This document shows, one piece after another, positions 47,409 to 58,814 of a stretch of DNA of 64,000 nt; the first letter of the stretch is position 1, and each line of letters begins with the position of its first letter. This stretch comes from Peromyscus leucopus (lineage: Eukaryota > Chordata > Mammalia > Rodentia > Cricetidae). A program made the position numbers and the translations under genes. The notes below the pieces were generated by a model, which saw nothing but the letters and a program-made list of their open reading frames with translations, was not told the origin of the DNA and did no database searches. The stretch is from assembly GCF_004664715.2 (NCBI RefSeq), contig NC_051064.1, positions 111,986,240 through 112,050,239 on the forward strand, in the 5' to 3' direction.

Positions 47409-47786
47409 AAAGAGTGAATTAGGATGAGCTATGGACAAAAGCAGGGAGAACTGAGTAGGATTTTCAGTAATGGAAGCCAGAATAATGGTAGCTTGAGCTA
47501 GGATGTTGGAGAAGCCTCTGACTTAGCTGGGAAGGCCATAGGAAGATCAGGATTTGGAGAGACAAGATGCGGCTCAATCTGGTTATATTAAATTGGATTC
47601 AACTGTGGATAACCAAGTAGCTATATGGAATAAGCAGCTGAATTAGTGCATCAGTAGCTTAGGACAGAAGTCCTGGCTGCAGATACAGATGAACAAGTCA
47701 CTCCCACATAGACAGTACTTGAAACTATAAGACTGGATCCAGTCCCCAGCACCCTGAGTAAATGTTTAAAACTATGAGACAGATGA

Positions 47787-47950
47787 AAATCAACAAGGGA
47801 GTTGGACATTGTGGTGCTCACCTATAAACCCAGCACTCTGATGGGGGCAGGAGGATCAGTTCAAGGTCATCCTCAGCTACATGGTATGCTGGATGCCAGC
47901 CTGGATCTTGCTAAAAAAAAAGAAAAAAACAAAAAACAAAAAAAACATAA
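47787..47950 (+). mobile_element. Old B1-like SINE
   Basis: 'gttggacattgtggtgctcacc', 'caaggtcatcctcagctac', A-rich tail. Confidence 0.65.
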
Positions 47951-49173
47951 TAATAAATAATGCTGGGAAGATGATGAATTGGCAAGAGAGATTAAAAAAG
48001 AGAAAATGTAGTGTCCTGGCAGCCAAGAAAGGATAGCTTTAAAGGGGAAGGAACTTCCAACTGTGTGGAATTAAGAGGCTATAGATACGAAAGTAGAGAA
48101 CTAACCATGGGGCTTAGCAACATGGAGGATATTAGTAACCTCGATACAGCAGTGTTGGTAGTTGGGATGAAAACCTGGTAAGACTGGGAGACAACACCTG
48201 GAAAGAAAAGAAGCAGGAACCTAGGATAGAAAGAAAACGCCTGGAACAGTTTCCTTGAGCGGCTGAGAGGGGATGAATTCAGGAAGAGAGGGCGAATTCT
48301 CGCTGGGGGCACACACTGTGTCCCCAGCAAGCAGGGAGAAAGCAGAAGGCTTGGACACAGGTGCAGTTCAAGGTTGCACGTGCTGGTAGAGGTTATTTTG
48401 AATAAGGAGGAAACAAGGGCATCTGATCTAAGATTCAGGGTAGAAGAGAGAGATTAGAGATTTGAAGAGAGAGGACACCATCGTGGTGGGGGGGAGGTGA
48501 ACAGACGAGGGAAGTGCAACTTGATTGCCAGTTAGCATTACGGCTTCACTTGAAATTAATGATAATACATTGGCATTCATGTATTCACGAATCTGAAGCA
48601 CACTTTTGTTTTCCCCCAGACGTGTCCTTGTTCTGTGGATACAGGCACAGAATAGACAAGGAGTTGGTGTTGAGGAAAGTGTGGTTTTGTTGAGTATGGT
48701 AAGCCAGCAAATGGTCCACGGAGCCAGGGGCAGGGATGTGGGCAGAGAAGTCAGGGTTATAACTGACCACAGGATTCCAGACAGAGAGGGAGGAGGGACA
48801 CAGGGGTGAGGGACAGTGAAGAGGTGGCAGGGGATAAAGATGGTTGAAATAGAACTGATGAGTGGGCAGCAGAGGTCCTAGTGGTTTTAGGGTAGGAGGC
48901 TTAAAATTCCTCCTCTTAATGATGAGGTGCAGGTGTGACCTTGAGTGGCTGAGGTGGGGTGAGAGAGCAGCATCATTGAAGGACTCCCAGAAAATGAGAG
49001 TCCAAGGTGTTGGAAAGCTGCTGTAGGTGGATTCCAACCACCAAGAATTATGGAGGTAGCCAGGTGAACCCGCCGCTGTTCACTGGCCAGTGGAGGGATC
49101 CGTGGGTGGCATAGCCTCCTGATATAAGCTGGGGGTGTGTTTTGCTTTGTGAAGGAGAGAAGCAGAATGATGT
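47951..49173. other. Intron 2, nothing recognised
   Basis: Purine-biased plus strand leading into the minisatellite. Open frames on the minus strand are composition effects. Confidence 0.4.
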
Positions 49174-49544
49174 GCAAGCAGGAGTGAGAAGCTGGGCAGG
49201 AGTGAGAAGCTGGGCAGGAGTGAGAAGCTGGGCAGGAGTGAGAAGCTGCAAGCAGGAGTGAGAAGCTGGGCAGGAGTGAGAAGCTGGGCAGGAGTGAGAA
49301 GCTGGGCAGGAGTGAGAAGCTGCAAGCAGGAGTGAGAAGCTGGGCAGGAGTGAGAAGCTGGGCAGGAGTGAGAAGCTGGGCAGGAGTGAGAAGCTGCAAG
49401 CAGGAGTGAGAAGCTGGGCAGGAGTGAGAAGCTGGGCAGGAGTGAGAAGCTGGGCAGGAGTGAGAAGCTGCAAGCAGGAGTGAGAAGCTGGGCAGGAGTG
49501 AGAAGCTGGGCAGGAGTGAGAAGCTGCAAGCAGGGGTGAGAAGC
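49174..49544. repeat. Higher-order minisatellite (74-bp period)
   Basis: It is built from A = GCAAGCAGGAGTGAGAAGCT (20 bp) and B = GGGCAGGAGTGAGAAGCT (18 bp) in the order ABBB ABBB ABBB ABBB ABB A'. A units start at 49174, 49248, 49322, 49396, 49470 and 49526. Copies are nearly identical, with one G substitution in the last A. Because 74 is not a multiple of 3, every minus-strand frame reads through as a repetitive Ser/Leu/Ala/Pro-rich peptide. These frames are artefacts of the repeat. Confidence 0.95.
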
Positions 49545-50094
49545 AACATCTAGGCCACATTCCGACTTAGCCATGCAAGGATGATGAGGAAGGAAGCCAC
49601 CAGCAATATGGAGTCTTTGGAGGAAGGTGTGTCCTTAGCGAGAGCTGGGTTTCGGTTGCGGCAAGGAGGGGAAAGAAACATTCAGATGAGGCTGTTGACA
49701 AAAAGAGAGGGGAGGAGATAAGGCTAGAACAGAGGATTTTAAGGGAATATTATGAGCTGTGTGGCAGAGCCCGGTGATAAGAGGTGGCCTGGGACGATTG
49801 GGCTTCTTGCCATGACTGACGTGGACAGAGAGAGAAGAGGCCAAACAAAACCAATTATAATGCTGACAGATGCCCCAGGACTGCCAGGGGTTGTGTGTGA
49901 GTGGCGGAGGGTTTGTTCTCTCTAGACCTGTGCTCTGAGCCCTGGAGACAGTAGAAGTACTCTTCTAAACACATGCTACCCCTCCCCATGTGACACATCC
50001 GTTATCACTGTGGCGGTGCATAGCGGATGCTGTTTATGTAAAATGCCCTCACCTGGAGATGGCTTAATAAAGCCTCCCACAAGGCTGATGGGAG

Positions 50095-50310
50095 CTGACG
50101 CGTGGCTCCATGCCAGCACTGCGCTCAGTGATTCCATCACCTCACTTCATCCCCGGGCTCTGGAGGCAGGTGCTGTCATTGCTGGAGGAATGGAGGTATA
50201 CAGGAGCTCTGTTGCTAACTCGAGTTACTCACCAAAGCAACGGTAAGTTTCAGAGTCCAGCTTTGAACCAATGTCTGTCCGATTCAAAACGATCGTACGC
50301 CGTGTTACAG
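50095..50310. mobile_element. MIR remnant
   Basis: 'gccagcactgcgctcagtgattcc', 'ggaggcaggtgctgtcattg', 'cagagtccagctttgaacc'. Confidence 0.5.
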
Positions 50311-50601
50311 TCTCTGCCTTGTTATTTATAGCTTTACGTATTATAGGGAAGGGCTCTGGGAGCTGAGGAGATGGTTCAGTGGGTGGAGGGCCTGAGGTAC
50401 AAGGGTGGGGACCTGCAGTTGGATCCCGGGAACCTCAAAAAGCCAGCTGCAGTAGTGTGCACCTGTAACCCCAGCATTCCTGTGAGGAGTGGGGAGGTGG
50501 AGGCGGGGAGGCAGGTGGAGGGGTGAGCTTAGACGCTCATGGCCAGCTGGCTGGAAGGAGAAGCAAAAATCAAGAGAAAAGCAAGGCCAACACCAAAGCG
50601 G

Positions 50602-51511
50602 TCTCTGTCCGTGTTCTATTGCTGTGAAGAGACACCGTGACCAAGGCAGCTTTTATAAAAGAAAGCATTTAATTGGGGCTTGCTTATAGTTTTAGAGGTT
50701 AGTCCGTTATCATCACAGCGGAAAGCAGACAGGCACGGTACTAGAGCAGTAGCTGAGAGCTCACATCTGATCTGTGTCGTGCCCAGATCGTGACCCCCAG
50801 AGAGACCACCGAGGACGAGCGTACCAGAATGCAAAAGCAAGGTTTACTTCTGCTACAAGTCACGACAGGGAACTCATCTCAAGCACTCACTGGCAGTGAG
50901 GCAGGGAGGAGTTACTCTTTCTTGGGGGAAGTTAGTTTTTATAGGCAAATCCCACAAAATTTCATAGAGGGGAGGGGGTTAGTACCGGTCCACCCTTGAT
51001 TGGCCCAGTTTTTCCCGGGCCTGGACTTTGTCTTATTTTAGCTTATCCATTTGCCCTGTCAGGAGTTTTACAAGCCATCTCCGGGGTCTGGTCATGTTAT
51101 CTCTGGAGAGGGGCATCTCGTGGTTAATCGGTCACCACCAGATATCCTGACTTTGTTCTTTTGAAAACACCTGACTTCACCCTTTCCAGGAAGGGGGAAC
51201 TGACTCAGTTCTGTTTATTTTTAAGATATCTCTTTCCTCAGCTCTTTTGGGTTTCTGGGGGAACTGTGTCTGGGCCTTTGGTGGGGGTCTTTCAATCTGC
51301 AAGTTGCAGGCAGGCAGAGAGAGAGAGAGAAAGAGAGAGAGACAGAGACAGATGGACAGACAGACTGAGCCTGGCTTGGATTTTTGAAACCTCAGAGCCC
51401 ACTCCCAGTGACACACATCCCAATCCTTCCCAAACAGTTCTACCAACTGGTAAGCAAGCATTCAGACAAGCACGTGAGTCTGTGGATACCATTCTTATTC
51501 AAATCGCTACA
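50602..51511 (-). mobile_element. ERVL-MaLR-like LTR, split by the solo LTR
   Basis: The halves 50602-50774 and 51295-51511 rejoin into a common rodent LTR-like repeat (starts near 'gttctattgctgtgaagaga', ends 'aaatcgctaca'). It is related to the copies at 28183 and 34991, in opposite orientation. A purine-rich (GA)n stretch at 51317-51350 has expanded inside it. The family name is tentative. Confidence 0.6.
50775..51294 (-). mobile_element. Solo retroviral-type LTR with 5-bp TSD
   Basis: About 520 bp, minus orientation: begins TGAAAGACCCCC (from 51294) and ends GGGCACGACA (50775), within TG...CA ends. It is flanked by ATCTG on both sides (50770-50774 and 51295-51299). The sense strand carries TATAAAAA (TTTTTATA at 50936-50943) and an AGTAAA-type poly(A) signal (50843-50848), followed by a short U5. 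No internal retroviral sequence adjoins it, so it is a recombined solo LTR of an endogenous retrovirus. The class is uncertain; the 5' TGAAAGACCCC motif resembles gammaretroviral LTRs. Confidence 0.82.
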
Positions 51512-51555
51512 GAAGCTGTCCTCTGACCTCCATACACATGCCTGGAATGCACCAC

Positions 51556-51556
51556 A

Positions 51557-51617
<61 letters not shown>
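51556..51617. repeat. (CA)n(GA)n microsatellite
   Basis: About 24 CA units followed by about 7 GA units, in the tail of the split B4 element. Confidence 0.9.
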
Positions 51618-51669
51618 CTAAGGGCTTTAGTAAAGCACTCAGTAAATTATGAAAATATTAAGAATTATA

Positions 51670-52080
51670 TTTATTGGAGGTGGAGCGATTGCTCAGTGTC
51701 TAAGAGTTTTTACTGCTCTTACAGAGGACCTGAGTTTGGTTCCCAGTGCCCACATCAAGCAGCTCACACTAGGCCTGTACTTTTCAGCTCTGAGGGGATC
51801 CCTGGACTCTGTGGACACCTGCACTCACATACGCACGTAGTTCAAAATTTTAAAAACAATTTAAGAAGGCTTCCACTTACTGTGCAGCCAGTATATAAGT
51901 TGTGGGTGCTTTTCTGGCCTTTCATCCTCTGTGTGATCGCCACACGAATGAATGATGCACAGGACAGATAAGGAAACAGAGAAGGGCTTTCACCAACTCT
52001 TACAGAAATTAATAAATGACACAGCTGGGATTCAAAGTTAGAGCTGTCTACCACCAAAGTCTGTGCTCTTCACACCTAAC
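51670..52080 (+). mobile_element. B2 SINE followed by MIR remnant
   Basis: 51670-51855 is a B2 (gcgattgctcagtgtctaag). 51885-52078 is MIR-like (agataaggaaacagagaagg, cacagctgggattcaaag). Confidence 0.65.
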
Positions 52081-52349
52081 TCCCTTCCCTGCCCAGTGAT
52101 ACCCCGGGCACCTCACAGGAGGTTGAGAGACACATAGCCATGGCTAAAGTTTGGAACCTCCAAGAAAATACTCCCAGGAGAGGACACACTACCCATTCCA
52201 TCTTATCGTCTGTTATCTCTTTAGGCCCCCTGTCTATCAGCCTCCCCGTTCTCCTACAACTTCACAGATGATTCTAGTCAGTACCACAGTGGGCAACCCT
52301 GGTGTGTAGGTGTGTAATTAACCAAGTTAGCGCTTGATGCAGGAACCTC

Positions 52350-52577
52350 GAAGGCAACCTTCCTAAAACTGTGACCTTTTAATACAGTCCCTTATGTTGT
52401 GGTGACCCCAGCCATAAAATCATTTCATTGCTACTCCATAACTATAATTTTGCTATTGTTATGAATTATAATGTAAATATCTGATATGCAGGGTATCTGA
52501 TATATGACCCCCGTGAAAGGCTCCTTTGGCCCCCAAAGGGGTCACAACCCACTTGTTGAGAACTGCTGCTCTAAGGA
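52350..52577. mobile_element. URR1-type hAT (Charlie) DNA transposon remnant
   Basis: 'accttcctaaaactgtgacc', 'cttatgttgtggtgacccc', 'taatgtaaatatctgatatgc' and 'ggggtcacaacccacttgttgagaac' match the rodent URR1 non-autonomous hAT family as I remember it. The inverted ends are CAACCTTC/GTTGAGAAC-like. Confidence 0.75.
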
Positions 52578-53448
52578 GTTGCTGAATGATTGACACAAGA
52601 TGAGACAGGGCTCAGTCAGTTCAGCTGTGGCCTGAGCAGAAGGGACCCCTGGCACCAGCAGTGTCTGATTTTTAGCTACTTTGGCCATAAGGCAGGACGC
52701 AAATACTAACGGCAGCTTCGTGGTATTCAGTAAAGGCCAAATGAGACCCTACGAGGAAAGGCATTGGCTTCGTGTCTGTTACAGGTGCTCAGCACTCAAG
52801 CATGAACTTACACAGCGAGGGAAGGACCAGAATTAGCGTTGACTGTTCTACTATGCTGTGCTGTGTGACTGGTCTTAAGTGGCCACTTAAGGTCACTTTT
52901 AGGATCACAAGCCCCGGGGTTGACAAGGAAGAGTCATCAGCAGAGACATTAGAAGTTAGATGGTAGTCTCACTGCTTGTCCTCTGTGCCAGTGGACGATG
53001 GAGACCGTGGCAGTGTTCTGTCCAGCTGCTGTGGAAGGCTGGGGTTCTCAAGCTTTCCTGGATCCTGCCTGACGTGTTGCTAAGGGAGGGGGTGGGAACG
53101 TTGGAGGCCATTCAACTGAGGAGTTGAAATGCCTGCCTTCTGCAGCTGCCTCCTTCCCTGCACCACTGCCCCACACCTGGGTTGCCAGGTGACCGCCGGA
53201 AGCTGCTGGAAAAGCTCGTCTGTACCCCTTTGCTTCTCACCTTCCTCTGTGAAGTCTGCAGACTCTCTGAATGACACAGAGACTCTGAGCTCAGGCCCAG
53301 ATGGGTAGGAGGTCAAGTCCAAGGGGATTTCTCTCCTTTCCCCTTGAGCAACAGTTTTTCTCCAGCTCAGAACTAAGGCATGCATTCTACTCATCCAATT
53401 GTTAATTTCACATTCAAATTTCAGCCTTCTTCAATTTTGTTCCAGAAT
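52578..53448. other. Intron 2, nothing recognised
   Basis: No named repeat; no exon that I can support. Confidence 0.4.
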
Positions 53449-54025
53449 CCCCCCCCCTTTGATCTAGGGTCTTATGTACCCCAGGCTGGCCTTGAACTCT
53501 CTCTATAGCTGAGGATGGTCTGATTTCTGACCCTCCTGCCTCAGCCTCCCAAGTGTTGGGAATTACCAGCGTGTGCTAGTCCACTTCCATCCATAGCTCT
53601 CTTCGGAAGGTCAAGGCCTGGCTGGCTCCTCTTTCCCTTTCCTGTCAGGTTCCTAGTATTTCACCCTTAGACTGCAGCAGTAACCCAAACAGAGCTTCTT
53701 GTTCTGAGTCTTGTTCTTTCCAAATGCTCTCTGATCACTCTTGTGCCAGTGGGGTGTGTGTGTGGCTGGGTGGGAAAGGCATGGTTGCCCATCAATACAC
53801 AGAAAATTCTACATACCCTCTGGCAGCCCACCAGCTACACCTCCAGTCCCAGCCCACGAGGTACTTAAAAATAAATAAATAAAACAGTCTTAAGCTGGGC
53901 ATGATGGTACACACCTGTAATCCCAGCACTTGGGAGGAGAAAGGATCAGTTCAAGATCATCCTGAGCTACACAAAGAGGCCACCCTGGGCTATATGAGAC
54001 CCTGTCTTCAAACACAAAACACAGT
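53449..54025. mobile_element. B1-like SINEs, minus (53449-53585) and plus (53888-54025)
   Basis: The first reads 'gtcttatgtaccccaggctgg ... cagcctcccaagtgttggg'. The second reads 'gctgggcatgatggtacacacc ... gagaccctgtcttc'. Confidence 0.7.
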
Positions 54026-54034
54026 CTTAGAGTT

Positions 54035-54590
54035 ACATAAAAATGTCAAGAATAATACAGACTTCCCATTGCTCTGCATTCACTTTACCCTACTAGTCCT
54101 GGTTTACATTAGCATGGCATGTTGTTATAGCAATACATTTTGACTAAGTTCTTAATTCATAGCAGGTTTTTTCTGCCCCTCCCTCCCCTTTGTGTCTCTG
54201 TGTGTGGGTGTACACATGACCAGAAGATAATTTTCCGGAGCCAGTTCCCTCCTCCCATTGTGTTAAGACAATGAGTCTGACTCTGGTTATTTCTGGCCCT
54301 GGGCAGGTTACTGTGTGAATCTCCTCCTCCACCTCCGTTTCACCACAGGAGTCTTAGGACTCCGGACTCCAGGCATGGAACCTGCTTGTTTGTTTTCTCC
54401 TTGTGAGCTCTGGGAATCAAACTCAGGTCACCTGGGTTGTGCAGCTAACCTCTTTTCCCGCTGAGTCATCTCCCTGACGCTATATACGTTTCTTTACATT
54501 TTTACCCAGTGTCCTTTTTCTCTCCCAGGATCTCATCCAGAATACCACTTATACTTAATTGCCCCTTCTCCTTTGGCTTGTCTTGACTGT
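54035..54590. mobile_element. Ancient L1M remnant split by a minus B4
   Basis: The left piece 54035-54170 (gtcaagaataatacagacttcc) and right piece 54480-54590 (cagtgtcctttttctctcccaggatc) match the L1M 3' end at 39765. The B4 at 54176-54478 lies between them. Confidence 0.45.
54176..54478 (-). mobile_element. B4-like SINE (minus) in an L1M remnant
   Basis: 'gggaatcaaactcaggtcacc' and 'gctgagtcatctccctgac' mark the head. Confidence 0.6.
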
Positions 54591-54889
54591 GACTTTTTTC
54601 CTTCATGTTCTGCCCTGGCTGTTCCCTCCTCCCTCGTGATCAGCCCTCTTCTGTCATCCTCTATCAGAAAACCCTCATTTGACGCTAAAGATTCAATCCA
54701 GGCATCATCTCTTCTGGGCCTCCAGCCCGAGTTAAAGCCCTCTTAATTTTCCACACCTGCCAGCTGCTCCACAAGTGTCTAGAACACAAGGTCTTCTCCC
54801 CAGACTGAAATTCCCCAGGGCAGTGGGCGGGCCCGACTCACGCCTGCATCTCCAGCACCAAGCACTGGACCTTGTCAAGAATAAGGGTT

Positions 54890-55150
54890 CTAGGGACTGG
54901 CAAGATGGCTCAGTGGGTAAAGCACTCTCTGTGCAAGCTTGAGAACCTAAGTTCAGATCCCCGACACCCTGCAAAAAGCCAAGTGCAATGGCATACACCT
55001 GTAATCCGGTGCTGAGGATTCAGAGACGGGCAAATCCCTGGAGCTCACTAGCAGCCAGTCTGGCTGGATCAGTGAGCGCCCCCAAATAGAGACCCCAGAG
55101 AGAGATCTCAAAAAAATTAGGTGGAGAGCAATTGAAGAGGACACTAGGCA
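54890..55150 (+). mobile_element. B4 SINE
   Basis: 'gactggcaagatggctcagtg', 'aagttcagatccccgacacc', B1-like second half (gcatacacctgtaatccgg). Confidence 0.8.
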
Positions 55151-55194
55151 TCAGCTTCTGCCTTCTACCTCCTTCATTCCAACCTCCTCTGCAG

Positions 55195-55568
55195 AAACTG
55201 GTTTCTTTTTTGTTTTTAATTTATTTTTTAAGATGAAGTCTTGATATGTTGTCCAAGTTGGCCTTGAGTTTCTGGGTTCAAATAATCTTCTCACCTTAAC
55301 TGCCGAAGTATCTAGGGCTATGCTACTGTGCTGGGCAATGCTGACCATTTATTATTAGTATTTTATGTGTACAGGTGTTTCTGTCTTCGTGAATGTCCAT
55401 ATACCATGTGCATATTTGGTGCCCACAGAGGCCAGAAGAGGGCATCAGATCCTCTGAAACTGGAGTTACAGATGGTTGTAAGCTATCATGTGGGTGCTAG
55501 GAACTGAACCCAGATCCTCTCTGGAAGAGCAGCCAGTGCTCTTAACCATGGAGCCATCTTCCCAGCCC
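55195..55568 (-). mobile_element. B1-like then B3/B2 SINE (minus)
   Basis: 55195-55345 is a weak B1. 55350-55568 is a clear B3/B2 (gtgggtgctaggaactgaacc, catggagccatcttcccagcc). Confidence 0.75.
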
Positions 55569-56029
55569 CAAAGCTGACAGTTTCTAATAGGGTTCCAAGC
55601 TGAACTTTCCAGTTTCTTTTTCTAGCTGTAGGAGGGAAGGGATAAGGAAGGAAAGGAAGAAGAACAAGTGAAGAGAGAAAGCCTGAGGTGACTCTGAGGA
55701 TTTGCTCTGCTCAGGCCACTGTGAGGTGTCGCTTTGTAAGAAGAGAGAGATGTCCTCGTTGGACAGAGCTCTCCCTCACCAGTGTGTTGCTGCGTCAAGT
55801 GATTAAGCCCAAAGCCTGGCCTGGAAATTTGCCACCAGCGGAGGCATAATCAGCCTTTGAATTTCCTTTTGGTGGAAGTTTGTTCTGCCGTTTCTAGCCA
55901 GGCGCTCTCCTCCGGCTCCTCCCTCTGCACACGGCCTTGTCCCTCCCACTCCTGAGGGATCGAGGCTGATTGGCTCCTCCGGAAAGAGCAGCCGATTGAG
56001 GGCAAACTCTAAGTTGAATGAACATGACT

Positions 56030-56255
56030 CACGTTTATACAGAGCTCTCCAGCTGCCCAAGCACCGTCACAACACTCACTTCACCCTCCCAGCAGCGCCC
56101 AGAAAAGATCATTATCGATAGCACTATTTTTCAGTTCAGTCTAGTTCTCAGAAAGCCAAATTACGGGTCCAAGGTCACACGCTAGGAAGTGGCAGAGCTG
56201 GAGTCTGAACTCAAGTGCACTGGGCCCTCAGATCCTAGCGTTTCTGCTGCCCCTC
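56030..56255. mobile_element. MIR remnant
   Basis: 'ccaaggtcacacgctaggaag' and 'tggcagagctggagtctgaac' are diagnostic of the MIR core. Confidence 0.78.
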
Positions 56256-56304
56256 GTGGTGCCCTCCCCGGTTAAGGGCTTACGGTGTTTTGGTAAGTAG
56301 GGAG

Positions 56305-56720
56305 GGGCTGGAGAGATGGCCCCGTGTGTGAGCTACCGTGCAAGCGAGCATGAGGACCAAGCTCAGCTCCCCATGTGAAAGCCATTGGCCAGCAAGTCTA
56401 GCCAAATCAGTGAGCTCTAAATTCAGTGAAAGATCCCGTCTAAAGATAAGAGGTGGAGAGTGGTACAGGAAGACTATGTTGTCCTACGGTGTTTACTACG
56501 TTCACCCCCAGCCCCCCAAGCACACACAACTAAGGGACTAGTAAGTGCTGCAGAGAGGGAATACTAAAATTAAAAGATAAGAGTAAGGATAATTTTAAGA
56601 TGGTTCTTGGGTTGGGGGTGGTGGCACATACCTTTAATCCTGACATTTGATCTACAAAGTGAGTTCCTGGACAGTCATGGCTACAAAGAAAAACCATGTT
56701 CCAAAAAAAAAAAAAAAAAG
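56305..56720 (+). mobile_element. B4 SINE then internally deleted B1
   Basis: 56305-56530 (gctggagagatggccccgtg, catgaggaccaagctcagc). 56611-56720 is a B1 lacking its central portion, ending in A17. Confidence 0.72.
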
Positions 56721-56973
56721 TTTCTTGGCAGAGGTGATTCCATACCTGATATGAAAACAGAAGCGGGTGCCCAGGTGCATAGGGCTAAAAAATAAAATAA
56801 AATAAAAATAAATAAATAAAAAACTTGTGACCTTGTTCCCAAAGAGGTTTAGGATAGCAGAGAAGGAGCCGGAGTTATGGACTCGTCTGATCAGTTCGGT
56901 CTTGATTGTAGGCCCATTTGCCCCCAGGTGTGCTGTTTCCAATGACCTCCCAGGAAGGTGTTCTTTCATTTAC

Positions 56974-57003
56974 AACCAACCAACCAACCAACCAACCAAC
57001 CAA
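56974..57003. repeat. (CCAA)n microsatellite
   Basis: Seven CCAA units. Confidence 0.9.
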
Positions 57004-57109
57004 ACCGAGAGTAGGGTTTACAGTCTGGTGAAGGGGGCAATGTGACAATTCATTGAGAAGACAGGAGAGGAGCAGGCTGTTAGGAGGGCTGTGTGTGAGG
57101 TCAGACCCC

Positions 57110-57885
57110 CTGGTTAGGGTCTCTACTGCAGTGTGACCTTAGGCGAGGTGTTTAACCTCAGCCCTCTGCATGAGTGTGAAACAGGAACCCCTCTCGGGAA
57201 GTGATGGGTTCAGGAAGAGTGCCCGACACACCGTTTTAACTGGCTGCACCCAGTCCTTACGTCTGCCCGCTGGTATTGGAGAGAAATGGAATTGTCCAGG
57301 AGGAGGTGTGTGAGCTGAATTCTGAGTGACAAGCTGAGGATGCCTGGGGCTACAGCTGCTCCAGGCAAGGGAAACAGAGCCGGTTAAGAACACACTGTTG
57401 GGGACCTAGGGAGGGTGGCCAGAACTAGGAAGAGGAGACTAGGGAGGGGTGGCATGATCCTTGGGCCCTGAAGTGAGAAAGCCAGAGTGCGGCAGCTTAG
57501 CCTTGGGAAGACAGTGTACCACTCTTGAGCCCTGACGCTCAGCTTGGAACACTGGCAAGTACTCTTGAACTTCCTCTTTGATGTACTGCTCAGCTCAGAG
57601 TCTCTTTGTGAGGATTGTTGCAACAACACTGCCTGGAAACCACTTGTCATGGTTCCTGATAGTATGGGCTCAATCCATGTTGGCGATCAGTATTTGATTG
57701 TAATAGTCACGGTGTCCTATAGCATGTAGTTCCTTAGATCCAGAAGCGGCTCTAACATTTACCGTCCGGTCTAACATCCTTATTTTAAAGATGGAGAATC
57801 CAAAGTCCAGGGAAGAGGGTGTTGATCTTAATTGTACCAAGCAGATGAGCAGTGGGATTAAGTCATACTGGGTCTCCTGGAACCA
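57110..57885. mobile_element. MIR remnants
   Basis: 57130-57230 'cagtgtgaccttaggcgagg ... aacctcagccctctgcatg'; 57770-57885 'ttattttaaagatggagaatcc'. The stretch between them is unassigned. Confidence 0.55.
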
Positions 57886-58814
57886 GCCTGCTCCTGCTGT
57901 TTCCTAGCTTTTCCCAGGCTGCCTCTAACAGGCTCCTCCCTCCCTCCTTAGATGGTTGTCTCCCTTCCCTTGTAAATACATTTCAAGGCTTTTGCTTCCT
58001 GGAGCTGAGTGCTGATCCTATTTTTAGACCTCTCTGGCACCTGTATGCAAATGATCCTCAGGGGATTTGTCTGCCATGGCGACTCTGACAAACTCCCCAA
58101 AGAAAGCCATCGATGCCACCAGAGGGAAAGCACAGCTCAGGGTAGGCTGGAGATCCTGGATGCCTGACTTCTCTTTCTAGTTAAGTCCCAGAGGTCCCGG
58201 GAGCTTGTTTGAATCTCTCATCTGCTGTGTATACACCACTCCTTGTGTCTCCATATGGAAACGGGTTCTGTAGGGTTCCTGGGCCAGACTTGGCTTTGGA
58301 ACAGCACAGCAGAGAGTGTCAGTCATGGCGCTGGTGTAGGTTCTGGGGGCATGATCATTGCTTTCAGGACAAAGGGAGTAAGAACAGCCCGAGGCAGAAG
58401 AGGACTGGGATGACGGGGGAGGGAGGGCTCAAACGCTTCCCCCACAAGTCCATGTCCCCCGATCCTTGATCTAAGCAGTAGCACTCTAACCACACACTTG
58501 TTAGCACACAGTCACCGAACGTCCTCTGGGTGACAGCCCCAAGTCGGGCATCACTGTCCTGGTCTTCTCAGGGCAATGCCCATGTGCCTTGGCCTCAGAA
58601 CGCTAGCTGCAGCATCACTTGCCACTCCCTCCCCACCTTTCCGTCATATGCTTCAGAGAACATAAGATGCTAGCAATCGTAAGATACATCCCAACTGCAG
58701 AGACGCTCAAACGTGGAAAAATGGGCTTTGGAAAATCCATGAAACTGTTTTATACCCCTCCAAAAATGGAACTGCCTGTGCTCTCCCCAGATGTTTCAAG
58801 CCTACCTATTTTTG
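57886..58814. other. Intron 2, nothing recognised
   Basis: Unique-looking, fairly GC-balanced; no exon that I can support. Confidence 0.4.

Larger units (their letters stand above)
50358..51620 (+). mobile_element. B4-type SINE interrupted by nested LTRs
   Basis: The 5' part (50358-50600) has the tRNA-like head (gagatggttcagtggg) and a B1-like second half. The 3' tail (gctgtcctctgacctccatacacatg, then CA and GA repeats) resumes at 51512. The interrupting sequence is the LTR pair annotated separately. Confidence 0.6.

Noticed and set aside
49174..49544. CRISPR-like direct repeats
   Set aside because: The units abut without unique spacers and the context is mammalian; this is a minisatellite.
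48887..49574. Three overlapping minus-strand frames of 164-220 codons
   Set aside because: They are translations of the 74-bp minisatellite in three frames; repetitive Leu/Ser/Pro/Ala peptides with no gene context.
50775..51294. Possible provirus
   Set aside because: Only one LTR with matching TSD on both sides and no gag, pol or env sequence nearby; best explained as a solo LTR.
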